NCBI RefSeq assembly: GCF_005047355.1
Contig: NZ_SUMC01000003.1
Location: 266,506 to 330,505 of the forward strand
Source: Actinacidiphila oryziradicis
GTDB lineage: Bacteria; Actinomycetota; Actinomycetes; Streptomycetales; Streptomycetaceae
DNA: 64,000 bases
Reading direction: 5' to 3'
Positions 9,125 through 17,834 of the stretch are shown here, piece after piece. Numbering within the stretch: the first letter of the stretch is position 1; each line of letters starts with the position of its first letter. The notes beneath the pieces are model-generated. The model ran no database searches and was not told the origin of the DNA. It saw only the letters and a program-made list of their open reading frames with translations. The position numbers were made by a program, and so were the translations under genes.

Positions 9125-9940
9125 TCAGAATCGGTTGACGCGGTCGGACGACCGCGTCGACCGGTTGTCCTGCTCCGGCTCCGGCTGTTGTCCGTGCGGT
9201 ACGGCGCCCCGGCCGCGCTGCTGCCACACCGTGCGGGCGATCAGCGCGGCGAGCACGGCCGCGAGCACGAGGGACGAGCCGATCGTGCCGTATCCCAGGC
9301 CGCCCTTGGTGGTCGGCTTGCTGAAGAAGTCACCTACGGTCGCCCCCAGCGGGCGGGTGAGGACGAACGCCAGCCAGAACAGCAGAGTGTTCGGGATCGC
9401 AGTGGCGTACTTGGCGACGAGCGTCAGCAGCAGCACTCCGCCGATCAGCAGCGCTCCGCCGGAGTAGCCGAGCCCGGAGTCGTCGGCCAGGAAGTCGCCC
9501 AGCGAGGTGCCCAGCGTGTTCGAGAACAGGATCGCCGTCCAGTACAGCAGCTCGCCGCCGAAGGTGCTGATCCGCACGACGTCAAAGGAGTGCCCGCTGA
9601 GTTTCCAGACCGCGAACACCGCGCTCAGCCCGGTGATGAGAACCAGCGCCCCCTTGGCGTAGCCGAGTCCGGCGGTGCGGTTCATGAAGTCCGAGATGGT
9701 GGTGCCGGCTGTGCTGGTGGAGAGGATCACCGTCCAGTACAACGCCGGGTGGAACGCCCGGGCCCGCAGCTGGATCACCAGACTGACCAGGAAGGCCCCG
9801 ATCAGGATCAGTGAGCTGACCAGGTATCCGACGTTCATGGTCTGGGCGAGCAGATCGCCACCCGTCTCGCCCAGGGTGGTGGCCGCGATCTTCATGATCC
9901 AGAACGTCAGGGTGATCTCAGGGAGTTTCTTGGTCGTCAC
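9125..9940 (-). CDS. COG4705-type membrane protein with four internal repeats
   Basis: 271 residues, strongly hydrophobic, about eight TM segments, with a charged C-terminal tail rich in Gln, Glu and Arg. The sequence is built of four units of about 60 residues. Each holds a TxGxxxGD/SD motif in or next to a membrane helix (TTLGETGGDL, STAGTTISDF, NTLGTSLGDF, RPLGATVGDF), the last three followed by a GLGY segment. That pattern matches an uncharacterised membrane-anchored family (COG4705). GTG start at 9940. It converges on the GH2 gene with only 25 bases between. Function unknown; the repeated Gly-Asp motifs suggest a pore or a metal/cation path, which is inference. Confidence 0.8.
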   Translation of the reverse strand: MTTKKLPEITLTFWIMKIAATTLGETGGDLLAQTMNVGYLVSSLILIGAFLVSLVIQLRARAFHPALYWTVILSTSTAGTTISDFMNRTAGLGYAKGALVLITGLSAVFAVWKLSGHSFDVVRISTFGGELLYWTAILFSNTLGTSLGDFLADDSGLGYSGGALLIGGVLLLTLVAKYATAIPNTLLFWLAFVLTRPLGATVGDFFSKPTTKGGLGYGTIGSSLVLAAVLAALIARTVWQQRGRGAVPHGQQPEPEQDNRSTRSSDRVNRF

Positions 9941-10406
9941 GCCGAGGAGCGTAGATCACCCAACGTGAAAACTATCTGACTTTCTGTTGCCAATCGCTGG
10001 CGCGCCGATCCAAGCCCGATCCGGTGCGGAGCAAGCGGCCCGTGCCTTGGCGCCTGCATGAGGTGACGCGGGAGGCGTCTACCGGGTGCCCGGGCAACGG
10101 GTGTGGTCAGGTGGTCGGTGCCGGGACTTCGAGGTCCACCAGGGGGCGTACTGCTGGCCGCCGTAGCTGTCGCAGTCGGCGAGGTCGCCTTGGCGGACCG
10201 GGCGCGGCATGGAGACCTTGATGGCCTGGGCTCGGTCGTGGTGAACGATCAGGATGCGGTCGGGGTCGGCTCCGTAGAGAGCCCGGATCGAAGCTCTGAT
10301 CGCCGAGATCGCCCCGGCGCCCTGATGCGGATCCGGCGCCCGCTCCATGCCGCTGTCCGGGCCTCGCCGTTGATCGCCTGTCACCGACGGGCTGTGTCCG
10401 GCGGGC
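9941..10406. other. Intergenic region with one gene fragment
   Basis: Separates the COG4705 gene from the sugar locus. Apart from the unrecognised minus-strand fragment at 10079-10384 nothing coding is evident. Confidence 0.35.
10079..10384 (-). pseudogene. Unrecognised gene fragment, possibly frameshifted
   Basis: The middle of this reading frame looks protein-like (IRASIRALYGADPDRILIVH, then QAIKVSMPRPVRQGDLADCD). The last 20 residues do not, and a one-base shift near 10150 gives a more natural ending (YAPLVDLEVPAPTT then stop). I do not recognise the family. Probably the end of a decayed gene. Confidence 0.3.
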
Positions 10407-11450
10407 TCATTGCTCCTTGAGCTCGTCGATCAGGACCGGGCTGTTGGTGGTGATCGACTGGACGGCGGCCAGGGCGATGGACAGGGCGGCGCGGGCGTCT
10501 TCGCCGGTGACGGCGGGGGTGGTTCCGGTGCGGACGCGGGTGGTGAAGTCGGCGAGTTCGGCGACGTAGGCGTCGTGGAAGAGGTCCTGGTCGTAGGTGA
10601 CGCACTCGGCGGCGATGCCGTCCGGGCCGTAGGAGGTCAGGTGGGTGCGGCGTACGTCGCCCATGGTGAGCATGCCGGCGGAGCCGAAGACCTCACCGCG
10701 TACGTCGTAGCCGTAGACGGCCTGGAAGTTGGCCTCGGCGGTGGCGATGGCGCCGTTGTCGAAGCGGACGGTCACCACGGCGGTGTCGAGCAGGCCGCGG
10801 TCCTTGAAGTCGGGGCGGACCAGGGCGTCCGCCATGGCGAAGACCTCGACCGGCTCGGCGCCGGGGTTGAGGTAGCGCAGGGTGTCGAAGTCGTGGATGA
10901 GGGTCTCCAGGAAGATCGTCCACGGCCGGATGGGGGCCGGGTCGGCCAGCTTCGGGTCGCGGGTGAGCGAGCGCAACAGCTGCGGAGTGCCGATGGCGCC
11001 GGAGGCGACCTTCTCGTGAGCGGCCCGGAAGCCGGCGTCGTAGCGCCGGTTGAAGCCCACCTGGAGCGCGACGCCCGCCTGGTGGGCGGCGGTGATGGCG
11101 CGATCGGCGTCGGCGAGGGTGACGGCCATGGGCTTCTCGCAGTAGACCGCCTTGCCCGCCCGCGCAGCCGCCTCGACGAGATCGGCGTGGGTGCGGGCCG
11201 GGGTGGCGATGACCACCGCGTCGATCTGCGGGTCGGCGAGCAGTTCGCCGATGTCCGTCAGCGCGTTGGGGCAGCCCAGCCGGTCCGCGAGGCGCTGCGC
11301 GGCACCCGGGGCCGGGTCGGCGACGGCGGCGAGCCGGGCCCCGGGGATGCGGTGGGCGAGGCTTTCGGCGTGGAAGGAGCCCATCCGTCCGGCGCCGACA
11401 AGACCGACGGCGAGAGGCTGGCCGGGGGTCCCGGCGGGAAGGGTGGTCAT
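10407..11450 (-). CDS. Gfo/Idh/MocA-family sugar or inositol dehydrogenase
   Basis: 347-residue cytosolic NAD(P)-dependent oxidoreductase. N-terminal Rossmann motif VGLVGAGRMGSFHAESL, and the diagnostic EKP motif (VYCEKPMA) near residue 105 whose Lys is catalytic. The C-terminal alpha/beta domain contains 'IHDFDTLRYL', close to the inositol 2-dehydrogenase (IolG) pattern. RBS GGAG lies seven bases before the ATG. It follows the TIM-barrel isomerase on the same strand (77-base gap), so both are likely transcribed from the operator region at 12.35 kb. Substrate is probably inositol or a related cyclitol/sugar; not proven. Confidence 0.88.
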   Translation of the reverse strand: MTTLPAGTPGQPLAVGLVGAGRMGSFHAESLAHRIPGARLAAVADPAPGAAQRLADRLGCPNALTDIGELLADPQIDAVVIATPARTHADLVEAAARAGKAVYCEKPMAVTLADADRAITAAHQAGVALQVGFNRRYDAGFRAAHEKVASGAIGTPQLLRSLTRDPKLADPAPIRPWTIFLETLIHDFDTLRYLNPGAEPVEVFAMADALVRPDFKDRGLLDTAVVTVRFDNGAIATAEANFQAVYGYDVRGEVFGSAGMLTMGDVRRTHLTSYGPDGIAAECVTYDQDLFHDAYVAELADFTTRVRTGTTPAVTGEDARAALSIALAAVQSITTNSPVLIDELKEQ

Positions 11451-11527
11451 GAGCGTTCTCCGTACGTCGTTGTCAGGGGCAGACGGTGCGTGGTCAGACG
11501 GTGCGTGGTCAGAGGTGGTCAGATTGA

Positions 11528-12334
11528 TCAGTGATCAGAGTGATCAGAGGGGGTGAAAGCGGAACGGAAGCGCTCCAGCGCCAGGTCGTCGGCACCGGAG
11601 GACCATGCCTCCATCGCGACCGTTCCGTCGTAGCCGAGGTCCGCGAGGGTGCGGGCGACTGACGGGTAGCTGATCTCCCCGGTGCCCGGCTCGTGGCGGC
11701 CGGGCACGTCCGCGACCTGGATCTCACCGATCAGGCCCAGGCCGTGCGCCCGGCGGACCAGTTCGATGAGATTCCCCTCGCCGATCTGCGCGTGGTACAG
11801 GTCCAGATTCATCCGCAGGCCCGGCCGGTCCACGGCCGCGACCAGGGCCAGGGTGTCGGCGGCCCTGGCGAACGGCACCCCGGGGTGGTCGACGGCGGTG
11901 TTGAGGTTCTCCAGGGTGAAGACGACCCCGGCGCTCTCGCCCAGCTCAGCGATCCGGGTGAGCGTGCGATGGGCGGCGATCCACATCGGACCGGTGGCCT
12001 CGCCGGCCACCGGTACCCACGGCAGGCCCTTGTCGTCCAAGCCGGTGCCGTGCAGGTTCAGCCGGGGGCAGCCCAGCCGCTCGGCCGCCTTGACCGACTC
12101 CTCGGCGGTGCGCAGCAGCTCCGCCGCCCCCTCCTTGTCCGTCAGGCTGCCCCGGATGTAACCGGTCATCGAGGAGAACACCGCCCCGGTGTGCTCCAGC
12201 GCGGCCAGGTCGTGCCGGGTCCAGTCCCAGATCTCCACCTGGAAGCCCGCCTCGTGGATACGCCGCGCCCGTTCCTGGATCGGCTGGTCCAGGAAGACCA
12301 TCTCGGCGCAGACCGCCAACGTGTACATCGCCAC
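11528..12334 (-). CDS. Xylose isomerase-like TIM-barrel (hydroxypyruvate isomerase/sugar epimerase family)
   Basis: 268 residues of the AP-endonuclease-2/xylose-isomerase-like barrel. Recognisable metal-binding and core segments include 'LNLHGTGLD', 'VVFTLENLNTAVDHPG' (the Glu is a typical metal ligand), 'MNLDLYHAQIGEG' and 'IGEIQVADVPGRHEPG'. This is the Hyi-like group that isomerises hydroxypyruvate or epimerises keto-sugars. GTG start at 12334 is preceded by GGAGAG; an ATG two codons later is possible. First gene of the sugar operon, directly downstream of the 18-bp LacI-type palindrome. Confidence 0.85.
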   Translation of the reverse strand: MAMYTLAVCAEMVFLDQPIQERARRIHEAGFQVEIWDWTRHDLAALEHTGAVFSSMTGYIRGSLTDKEGAAELLRTAEESVKAAERLGCPRLNLHGTGLDDKGLPWVPVAGEATGPMWIAAHRTLTRIAELGESAGVVFTLENLNTAVDHPGVPFARAADTLALVAAVDRPGLRMNLDLYHAQIGEGNLIELVRRAHGLGLIGEIQVADVPGRHEPGTGEISYPSVARTLADLGYDGTVAMEAWSSGADDLALERFRSAFTPSDHSDH

Positions 12335-12347
12335 ACTCGCTCTCTCC

Positions 12348-12365
12348 GACTAGAACGTTCTAGTC
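12348..12365. promoter_or_regulatory. Perfect 18-bp palindromic LacI-type operator
   Basis: GACTAGAACGTTCTAGTC is a perfect inverted repeat with a central CG, 13 bases upstream of the isomerase start. It lies in the divergent space between the isomerase operon and the LacI regulator. Size and CG centre are as expected for a LacI/GalR dimer. Confidence 0.8.
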
Positions 12366-12422
12366 AACCGAGTCAGTAGTACGCCATGCCCTCACTGGTC
12401 TGTCAAGAGTCCGGGCCCCAGT

Positions 12423-12440
12423 GACTAGAACGTTGCAGTG
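12423..12440. promoter_or_regulatory. Second, imperfect copy of the LacI-type operator
   Basis: GACTAGAACGTTGCAGTG keeps the left half-site and AACGTT core of the perfect operator 75 bases away, with a degenerate right half. It lies nearer the regulator gene and probably serves autoregulation, perhaps with looping between the two sites. Confidence 0.65.
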
Positions 12441-12527
12441 CCCTGGAGCAGCCGCTGCGCGTTTGGTCTACGCTTTCCGACCAGAAGGAGCCCCCACCAG
12501 AAGGAGCCCCGAGCAGAAAGGCCACCG

Positions 12528-13553
12528 GTGCCACCGACCCCTGCGGGCCCGGACGGAAAGCGGCCCACGCTCGCCGACGTCGCGGCGCGGGCGGGCGTGT
12601 CCACGGCGCTGGTCTCCATCGTGATGCGCGGCGCCAAGGGCGCGGGCGCCACCACCCGCGAACGGGTCCTGGAGACCGCACGGGAGATCGGCTACCGGCC
12701 CGACGCCCGGGCCCGCCTGCTGCGCAGCCGCCACTCGCGCCTGCTCGGCGTACAGTTCGGCCTCCAGCATCCGTTCCACACCGACCTGGTGGAGGGCCTC
12801 TATGCGGCGGCCGAACCTGTCGGCTACCAGATCGCCCTGAGCGCCGTCGCCCCCAGCCGCAGCGAACAGCGCGCCGTGGAAACCCTGCTCGCCGACCGCT
12901 GCGAGGCCCTGATCCTGCTCGGCCCGCAGGCCCCCGCCGCGCGACTGGCGGAGTTGGCCGGCCAGCTGCCGGTCGTTTCGATCGCCCGGCGGCTGCGACC
13001 GTCCTCCGGCCGGGTGGACGTCGTGCGCACCGCCGACGACGAAGGCGCCCGCCAGGCCGTCGACCACCTCGTCGCCCTCGGCCACCGTGACATCGCCCAC
13101 ATCGACGGCGGCAAGGCCCCGGGTGCCGCCGACCGCCGTCGTGGCTACCGCATCGCCATGACCCGTCACGGCCTGGCCGGCCACATCCGCGTCCTGCCCG
13201 GCGGACTGACCGAGGACGACGGCGCCGCAGCCGCCCGCACCCTGCTCGGCGCCCGCCCCCGCTCCACCGCCGTACTCGCCTTCAACGACCGCTGTGCCAC
13301 CGGCGCCCTCGACACCTTCCTCCGCTCCGGAGTCCACGTCCCCGCCGAGATCTCCGTCGTCGGCTTCGACGACAGCCGCCTGGCCCGCCTCGCCCACATC
13401 GACCTCACCACAGTCGGCCAGAACATCCCGCGCCTCGCCGAGTTGGCAGTGGGCCGGGCCATCGCCCGGCTGGAGGGCGAACCGGCACCCGAGGGGGAGA
13501 TCGTCATCGCCCCGCACCTGGTCATCCGCGGCACCACAGCCACAGCTGCCTGA
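12528..13553 (+). CDS. LacI/GalR-family transcriptional repressor
   Basis: 341 residues. The N-terminal helix-turn-helix PTLADVAARAGVSTALVSIV contains the family's DVA-x-x-AGVS pattern, followed by the hinge region 'YRPDARARLLRS'. A periplasmic-binding-protein-like sensor domain follows (LGVQFGLQHPFHTDLVEGL ... VVGFDDSRLARLAHIDLTT). The GTG at 12528 has AGAAAGG six bases upstream; an upstream ATG adds 30 non-family residues and was rejected. Divergent from the isomerase-dehydrogenase operon across two matching operators, so it very likely controls that operon and itself in response to the sugar or its intermediate. Confidence 0.92.
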   Translation: MPPTPAGPDGKRPTLADVAARAGVSTALVSIVMRGAKGAGATTRERVLETAREIGYRPDARARLLRSRHSRLLGVQFGLQHPFHTDLVEGLYAAAEPVGYQIALSAVAPSRSEQRAVETLLADRCEALILLGPQAPAARLAELAGQLPVVSIARRLRPSSGRVDVVRTADDEGARQAVDHLVALGHRDIAHIDGGKAPGAADRRRGYRIAMTRHGLAGHIRVLPGGLTEDDGAAAARTLLGARPRSTAVLAFNDRCATGALDTFLRSGVHVPAEISVVGFDDSRLARLAHIDLTTVGQNIPRLAELAVGRAIARLEGEPAPEGEIVIAPHLVIRGTTATAA

Positions 13554-13947
13554 CGGTGTCGCTCCCCTGTTCGCGAGGACCCCGCTCGCTGGGTGGCCCG
13601 CGGATCGACGGCCTCAGCCTTCGCTCCCCTGAATGCCCTTGCACCGGGGCACACGCTGGTTATCCCGACAGTCCACTACCCACTACAGGTACCTCTTCGA
13701 CTGGAACTGACCGCATGCGGGATGTGCGTCGCCGCCCAGGACGCGAAGGCGTCGATCAGCGGCTTCCGGCCTCGGGGGATGACCAGTGCGTCCAAGACCG
13801 TTCGGGGCCGGGCCGGGCCGTGCGCAAGCGCGCGGCGCGCCGGCCGCCCGCACCGGCCGGGACCGGGCGTGCCTTGCCGATGCGGGCCTGGGCCCGGCGG
13901 ATCGTAGCGCCGAAGTACGGCAGTTGCCCGGTGTACGGACTGTCCCG
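13554..13947. other. Intergenic region, no gene seen
   Basis: Lies between two convergent genes (LacI regulator and phosphopantetheinyl transferase). No plausible gene or clear simple hairpin was found in it. Confidence 0.4.
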
Positions 13948-14592
13948 TCAGGTGTGGGCCAGCGTGATGGCCGTCATCAGCACCCCGTCGGTGGCCAGCC
14001 ATTGGCCGGTGAATCCGGGCGGAATGCCTGGCGCGCTGGTCAGCAGGCGAGCGGTGAAGGTGCCGTCCGTCCGCAGCGTGATGTCCGCCTCCTCGAAGCC
14101 GAGCCAGCGGTGGGTGAGCGGGAACCACGTCTTGTAGACGCTCTCCTTCGCGCTGAACAGCAGCCGGTCCCAGCAGACTCCGGGAGAGGTGCGGCGCAGT
14201 TCGGCGTCGCGGCTCAGCTCGGTGTCCAGGGCGATGGAGCGGTGCACACCGTCCGGCAGCGGCTGGTTGGGTTCGGCGTCGATGCCGATGCCCCGTAGCG
14301 CGGCGCGGTTCGCCACGGCAGCGGCGCGGTAACCGTCGCAGTGGGTCATGCTGCCGACAATGTGGGCCGGCCACTGGGGGGCGCCGCCTTCGCCGGGAAG
14401 GATCGGCGCGGGCGGCACCCCGAGTTCGGCCAGTGCCCGGCGGGCACACCAGCGTACGGTCGCGAACTCCCGTCGTCGCTTGTCGACAGCCCGGTGGATT
14501 ATCGCTTCCTCGGCGGGGAAGAGCCCGGCGTCCGGCGGGTCGTCGAACGACTGGACCGAGGTGACCTGTGCCGGAAGAATTTTCTCGATCAT
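13948..14592 (-). CDS. 4'-phosphopantetheinyl transferase (Sfp/EntD type)
   Basis: 214-residue enzyme that moves phosphopantetheine from CoA onto acyl/peptidyl carrier proteins. The family's magnesium and CoA motifs are present: GSMTHCDGY (about 102), GIDAEPN (about 122) and WDRLLFSAKESVYK (about 158). 'HCDGYRAAAVA' is typical of actinomycete secondary-metabolism transferases. Start ATG 14592 overlaps the stop of the upstream metallophosphoesterase (ATGA), so the two are co-translated; a longer frame inside the phosphoesterase gene was rejected. No biosynthetic cluster is next to it, so it may serve carrier proteins encoded elsewhere. Confidence 0.93.
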   Translation of the reverse strand: MIEKILPAQVTSVQSFDDPPDAGLFPAEEAIIHRAVDKRRREFATVRWCARRALAELGVPPAPILPGEGGAPQWPAHIVGSMTHCDGYRAAAVANRAALRGIGIDAEPNQPLPDGVHRSIALDTELSRDAELRRTSPGVCWDRLLFSAKESVYKTWFPLTHRWLGFEEADITLRTDGTFTARLLTSAPGIPPGFTGQWLATDGVLMTAITLAHT

Positions 14593-15437
14593 CCGTCCTC
14601 GCCCGGGAGTACGCGGCGCAGCCCTCGCGGACCACCGTACTTGCGCCACTCACGCGGATAGCCGAGTGAGACCTCCACGAACGGCACCCCGTCGAGCGAC
14701 ATGGTCCGGGGGATGTGGAGGTGGCCGTAGACGACCACGGCGGCGGCGTATTTGAGGTGCCAGTCAGCGGTCCGCTCGGTGCCGCACCACATCGCGAACT
14801 CGGGATAGCGCAGCACCCGGGTGGGCTCCCGGACCAGGGGGAAGTGGTTGACCAGCACGGTGGGCAGGCTGGTGTCCAGGGCGGCCAGCCGTTGTTCGGT
14901 GAGCTCCAGCCTGGCCCGGCACCAGTCGTCGCGGGTGGGGTACGGGTCCGGGTGCAGCAGCATCTCGTCGGTGCAGACCACGCCGGTCTCGTACGCCTGG
15001 GCCAGGCCCGCCGTCTTGGTCCGCGTGCCGGCCGGGAGGAAGGTGTAGTCGTACAGCAGGAAGAGCGGGACGATGGTGACCGGGCCGCCGGCCCCCCGCC
15101 AGACCGGGTAGGGGTCTTCCGGTGTCACCACGCCCAGCCCGCGGCACAGTTCGACCAGATGCTGGTAGCGATGCGCGCCGCGGAGCTGCACCGGGTCGTC
15201 CTTCGGGGTCCACAGCTCATGGTTTCCGGGCACCCAGACGACCTTCTCGAAGCGGCGGCTCAGGGTGCCCAGCGCCCATTCCACGTCTTCGGCCTTCTCG
15301 CCCACGTCTCCGGCCACCAGCAGCCAGTCCGAGTCCGACAGCGGGCGCATCTTCTCCACCAGGGCCCTGTTGTCGGGATACGCGACGTGCAGATCGCTGA
15401 TCGCCAGCAGTGAGCCGGCGCTCGTGCCGAGAGCCAT
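14589..15437 (-). CDS. Calcineurin-like metallophosphoesterase
   Basis: 282 residues with the full two-metal motif series: 'ISDLHVAYPDNRAL' (DxH), 'LLVAGDVGEKAEDV' (GDxxE/D), 'WVPGNHELW' (GNHE), 'VLVNHFPL' (H) and 'VVYGHLHIPRTM' (GHxH). Start ATG 15437 has GGAAGG six bases upstream. Translationally coupled to the phosphopantetheinyl transferase. The pairing hints at a role in carrier-protein or coenzyme A metabolism, such as hydrolysis of a phosphodiester, but no substrate can be read from sequence. Confidence 0.9.
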   Translation of the reverse strand: MALGTSAGSLLAISDLHVAYPDNRALVEKMRPLSDSDWLLVAGDVGEKAEDVEWALGTLSRRFEKVVWVPGNHELWTPKDDPVQLRGAHRYQHLVELCRGLGVVTPEDPYPVWRGAGGPVTIVPLFLLYDYTFLPAGTRTKTAGLAQAYETGVVCTDEMLLHPDPYPTRDDWCRARLELTEQRLAALDTSLPTVLVNHFPLVREPTRVLRYPEFAMWCGTERTADWHLKYAAAVVVYGHLHIPRTMSLDGVPFVEVSLGYPREWRKYGGPRGLRRVLPGEDG

Positions 15438-15749
15438 TTCTCCCCTTCCGAGCCTGCCGTCCGGTGATGCGGGAGCACCCCCTGGCGGGAGCGGTCCCGT
15501 CCGAAACCGAGCCGGCCCGACCTCACGCGTTCGCCGGCCCGGGCGAGACGGATCACGCGGCGGGGCAGGCTTCCAGAACTTGGTCGTCGGCCAGCAGGAT
15601 AGCCCGATGGAGGTCATGTAGGGCAGGGCAGGGTAGGGCAGGGCACGGCTCGAGCCCCGGTTCGTCGACGAGTGTCGTCCGCACCGAGTGACAGACCTTC
15701 AGAGCATCGGCCCCGGCGCCCGGCGCCCGCCATCGCGTGGCCGCCACGA
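15438..15749. other. Intergenic region with a short GGGCA repeat
   Basis: Lies between the phosphoesterase start and the end of the molybdenum hydroxylase operon. It contains a small direct repeat of GTAGGGCAGGGCA units near 15617-15645 and no credible gene. Confidence 0.35.
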
Positions 15750-17834
15750 TCACCGAATGGCACGCAGCAGCGTGTCCGGACGCAGAGGCAGGTCGCGGAC
15801 GCGGACGCCGGTGGCGTGGTGGACGGCGTTGGCGATGGCGGCGGCGGTGCCGACGATGCCGATCTCGCCGAGGCCCTTGACGCCGAGCGGCCCCAGGTGG
15901 GGGTCGTCCTCGTCGATCCAGTGGGCCTCGATGCCGCGGACGTCGGCGCAGGCGGCGAAGTGGTAGGAGGCGAGATCGCGCTCGGCGAAGTCGCCGAAGG
16001 CGGGATCGAGGTGGCTGTCTTCGAGGAGGGCCATGGACAGGCCCATGGCCATGGCGCCGACGAGTTGGGAGCGGGCGGTACGGGGATTGAGGACCCGGCC
16101 GACGGCGAAGACCCCGAGCAGACGCCTGACACGGGCCTCGCCGGTTTCGGTATCGACCTGGACCTCGGCGAACTGCGCGCCGAAGGCCTGCTGGGCGTAC
16201 TTGCCCTCGGCGGCGTTGATGTCGTCGGTCGTGTCCGCGGTCGCGGAGGTCCCGCCCCGGGGGATGGCGTCGAGCAGCGCCCGGCAGGCCTTGACCACGG
16301 CCCAGGACCAGGAGGCGGTGCCGTGGGAACCGCCGGCGAGCGGGGCGGCGGGGAGGTCGCTGCGGCCGATCTGGATGCGTACGCAGTCCATGGCTACGCC
16401 GAGAGTGTCGGCGGCGGCCTGGGCGAGCACGGTACGGGCGCCGGTGCCGATGTCGCTGGCGTTGATCCGTACGGTGTAGGTGCTGCCGTCGGGCTCGACG
16501 CGGGCCTCGGCCGTGGAGGGGACGGCTCTGGCGGGGTAGGTGGCGGCGGCGACGCCGGTGCCGGTCAGGAGCGGGCCCTGGCGGCGTACCGCGGGTCGCG
16601 GGTCGCGGTCGTGCCAGCCGAAGCGGAGGGCGCCTTCGCGGAGGCATTCGGCGAGGTGCCGGCTGCTGAAGGGGAGTCCGGAGTCGGGGTCGGTGGCGGT
16701 GTCGTTGCGCAGCCGCAGTTCGACGGGGTCCAGGCCGGCGGCGAGCGCGAGTTCGTCCATCGCGGATTCCAGGGCGAACATCCCGGGGCACTCGCCCGGC
16801 GCGCGCATCCAGGAGTTGACGGGGACGTCGAGGAGCGTGACGCGGTGGGTGGTGCGGCTCGCGGGGTGCGCGTACAGGACGCGGGTGGAGATCGCCGCCG
16901 CCTCGACGAATTCGGACACGGTCGAGCTGTGGGTGACCACCTCGTGGCAGACCGAGGTGAGCCGGCCGTCCCGGTCCGCGCCGAGCCGGACCCGCTGGAT
17001 GGTGGGCGCCCGGTGGCCGGTGATCGCGGGGAGGCACTGACGGGGCAGTACGAGCTTGACCGTACGGCCGGTGTGCCGGGCGGCCATCGCGGCGAGGACC
17101 ACGTGCTGGCGGGGGGTGCCCTTCGACCCGAAGCCGCCGCCGATGTGCTCGGAGATGACGGTGATCTGCTCGGGCGGGATGCCGAAGAGCCCGGCGAGGG
17201 TCTGCTGGACGCGGGTGGAGCCCTGGTTGGAGTCGTGCACGGTGAGCCGGTCGCCTTCCCAGACGGCGACGGAGGCATGCGGTTCCATCGGGTGGTTGTG
17301 CAGCGGCGGGATACGGTACGTGGCCTCGATCCGGACGGGTGCGGCGGCCCAGGCGGCTTCGGCGTCCCCGCGTACCCGGTCGGGTGGATCGCCGACTCCG
17401 ATCTGCTCCGGTGTGTGGAGGCCCGGGTGGTCTTCGGTCAGCGTGACGTCGTGCGGCTGCCGGGCGTACTCCATCTCCACCGCGGCCGCCATCGCGCGGG
17501 CCGTCTCCAGGGTGTCCGCTATGGCCAGCGCCACGATCTGGCCGCGGTAGGAGACCTGCGGCGACTGCAGGACGGCGAGGTCGGGTTCCGCGTCGGGGGA
17601 GAGGCGGGGCGCGTCGGCGTGGGTGAGGACGGCCAGCGCGCCGGGGAGCGAGAGGGCGGCGGCGGTGCGGACCGCGGTGATCTCCCCCTTGGCGACGGTG
17701 GCCGGGACGGGCCAGGCGTAGCGCGTCCCCGGCGGGGTGTGGTCGGCGGCGTAGCGGGCGGCGCCGGTGACCTTCTCGCGGCTTTCGATGCGGGCTGCCG
17801 GGGCGCCGAGGGCGGGGCGGGAGGTGGTGGTCAT
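15750..17834 (-). CDS. Molybdenum hydroxylase large (Mo-cofactor) subunit, xanthine dehydrogenase/aldehyde oxidoreductase family
   Basis: 694 residues. Starts with the a/b hammerhead domain (RIESREKVTGAARYAADH), then the Moco-binding domain with 'EHIGGGFGSKG', 'VNSWMRAPGECPG' and the C-terminal 'GVKGLGEIGIVG', where the Glu is the catalytic base of the family. Length matches the shorter three-subunit (YagR/PaoC-like) enzymes rather than fused xanthine dehydrogenases. Start ATG 17834 overlaps the FAD-subunit stop (ATGA). Third gene of the 2Fe-2S / FAD / Mo operon. Likely substrate is an aldehyde or N-heterocycle. Confidence 0.93.
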   Translation of the reverse strand: MTTTSRPALGAPAARIESREKVTGAARYAADHTPPGTRYAWPVPATVAKGEITAVRTAAALSLPGALAVLTHADAPRLSPDAEPDLAVLQSPQVSYRGQIVALAIADTLETARAMAAAVEMEYARQPHDVTLTEDHPGLHTPEQIGVGDPPDRVRGDAEAAWAAAPVRIEATYRIPPLHNHPMEPHASVAVWEGDRLTVHDSNQGSTRVQQTLAGLFGIPPEQITVISEHIGGGFGSKGTPRQHVVLAAMAARHTGRTVKLVLPRQCLPAITGHRAPTIQRVRLGADRDGRLTSVCHEVVTHSSTVSEFVEAAAISTRVLYAHPASRTTHRVTLLDVPVNSWMRAPGECPGMFALESAMDELALAAGLDPVELRLRNDTATDPDSGLPFSSRHLAECLREGALRFGWHDRDPRPAVRRQGPLLTGTGVAAATYPARAVPSTAEARVEPDGSTYTVRINASDIGTGARTVLAQAAADTLGVAMDCVRIQIGRSDLPAAPLAGGSHGTASWSWAVVKACRALLDAIPRGGTSATADTTDDINAAEGKYAQQAFGAQFAEVQVDTETGEARVRRLLGVFAVGRVLNPRTARSQLVGAMAMGLSMALLEDSHLDPAFGDFAERDLASYHFAACADVRGIEAHWIDEDDPHLGPLGVKGLGEIGIVGTAAAIANAVHHATGVRVRDLPLRPDTLLRAIR

